Positions 63,829 through 64,000 of a DNA stretch of 64,000 nt are shown here, one piece after another. The position numbers and the translations under genes are program-made. Position 1 is the first letter of the stretch. Every line of letters starts with the position of its first letter. Below the pieces are notes generated by a model. The model had not been told where the DNA came from, did no database searches, and saw only the letters and a program-made list of their open reading frames with translations. The DNA is taken from the NCBI GenBank assembly GCA_016183615.1, contig JACPEG010000027.1, positions 1 to 64,000 on the forward strand. The letters run 5' to 3'. The stretch is from Betaproteobacteria bacterium (GTDB lineage: Bacteria; Pseudomonadota; Gammaproteobacteria; Burkholderiales; UBA6910).

Positions 63829-64000
63829 AGGGCTTCATTTTCTCCTGCTGCATGGCGCCCTTCATCTGTTCGTCCTTTTTCATGGCGCCTTTTTTCATGT
63901 CCTCCTTCATCATGCCTTCCTTCTTCATGCCGCCGGCCATGGGCTCCTTCATCTTCATGGGCTTCTTGCCCTTGGTTGCCCGCCTGGCCATGTCTGCCGG
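63827..64000 (-). CDS. pentapeptide MXKDX-repeat protein, C-terminal end (partial)
   Basis: The window ends inside this gene; 57 C-terminal residues are visible. They are built of Met/Lys/Asp/Glu units such as MKKEG, MMKED, MKKGA, MKKDE, MKGAM and end in QQEKMKP. This fits the MXKDX-repeat family, small exported Met/Lys-rich proteins of unknown role, sometimes linked to copper or other metal handling through Met residues. The signal peptide would lie beyond the window. Confidence 0.75.
   Translation of the reverse strand, partial: PADMARRATKGKKPMKMKEPMAGGMKKEGMMKEDMKKGAMKKDEQMKGAMQQEKMKP

Overview
The window is high-GC bacterial chromosome and reads as a betaproteobacterium (Rhodocyclales/Nitrosomonadales type). 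The indications are a polyhydroxybutyrate regulator/phasin/reductase cluster, a CbbR-like LysR regulator, a soluble NAD-linked [NiFe] hydrogenase operon hoxFUYH plus protease, a glnB-nadE pair, and intergenic hairpin repeats of the kind that litter genomes of this group. There is no phage, no insertion sequence with a recognisable transposase and no CRISPR array. Taxonomy is inferred from gene content only.

Layout. 1-3.6 kb: end of a PHB reductase gene, phasin, PhaR, RimO and a small unknown protein. 3.7-9.6 kb: YoaA-type helicase, LysR regulator, two small unknown proteins, a TPMT-type methyltransferase and a short secretin-like exported protein. 9.7-14.9 kb: hydrogenase operon hoxF-U-Y-H-W (minus strand) behind a perfect FNR-type box placed 41.5 bp upstream of a predicted start site. 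15-19.8 kb: UbiB-family kinase, DUF6781 protein, patatin lipoprotein, exported unknown protein and bacterioferritin. 20-39.8 kb: an iron and heme acquisition island. It holds two TonB-dependent receptors, TonB/ExbB/ExbD, HemP, an FTR1 permease, Bfd, a secreted four-module CbiX-like chelatase, an ABM-domain protein, membrane and flavin electron-transfer proteins, and an FbpABC ferric ABC transporter driven from a divergent pair of promoters with Fur boxes. 39.8-47.4 kb: MltB and a 2106-residue two-partner-secretion adhesin with a Fur-like box in its leader. 47.5-64 kb: tRNA-Ser(CGA), an MltF with an internal deletion, SerS, RarA, LolA, FtsK, a FecR/Crp/TpsB group, TrxB, an Smr protein, P-II, NadE, a FemAB/GNAT-like protein, a broken sfsA and the tail of a Met/Lys-rich MXKDX protein.

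Most notable points. (1) The tonB-exbB-exbD operon is split by a 2.36 kb cassette (porin, FMN-binding protein, membrane protein) bounded by 167-bp direct repeats with one mismatch, leaving a truncated exbB behind tonB; RecA-type excision would restore the simple operon. (2) A heme-receptor operon encodes an exported chelatase with four CbiX-like modules and a His-rich linker, a candidate periplasmic porphyrin iron-extraction enzyme. (3) A repeated element, two GGCTGGCT blocks flanking a short hairpin of variable sequence, recurs upstream of bacterioferritin, the porin and both receptors and was seen nowhere else in the window. These three observations together are the best candidate here for something undescribed. 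Start codons were chosen by eye from ribosome binding sites, overlaps and expected protein N-termini, so several could move by a few codons.
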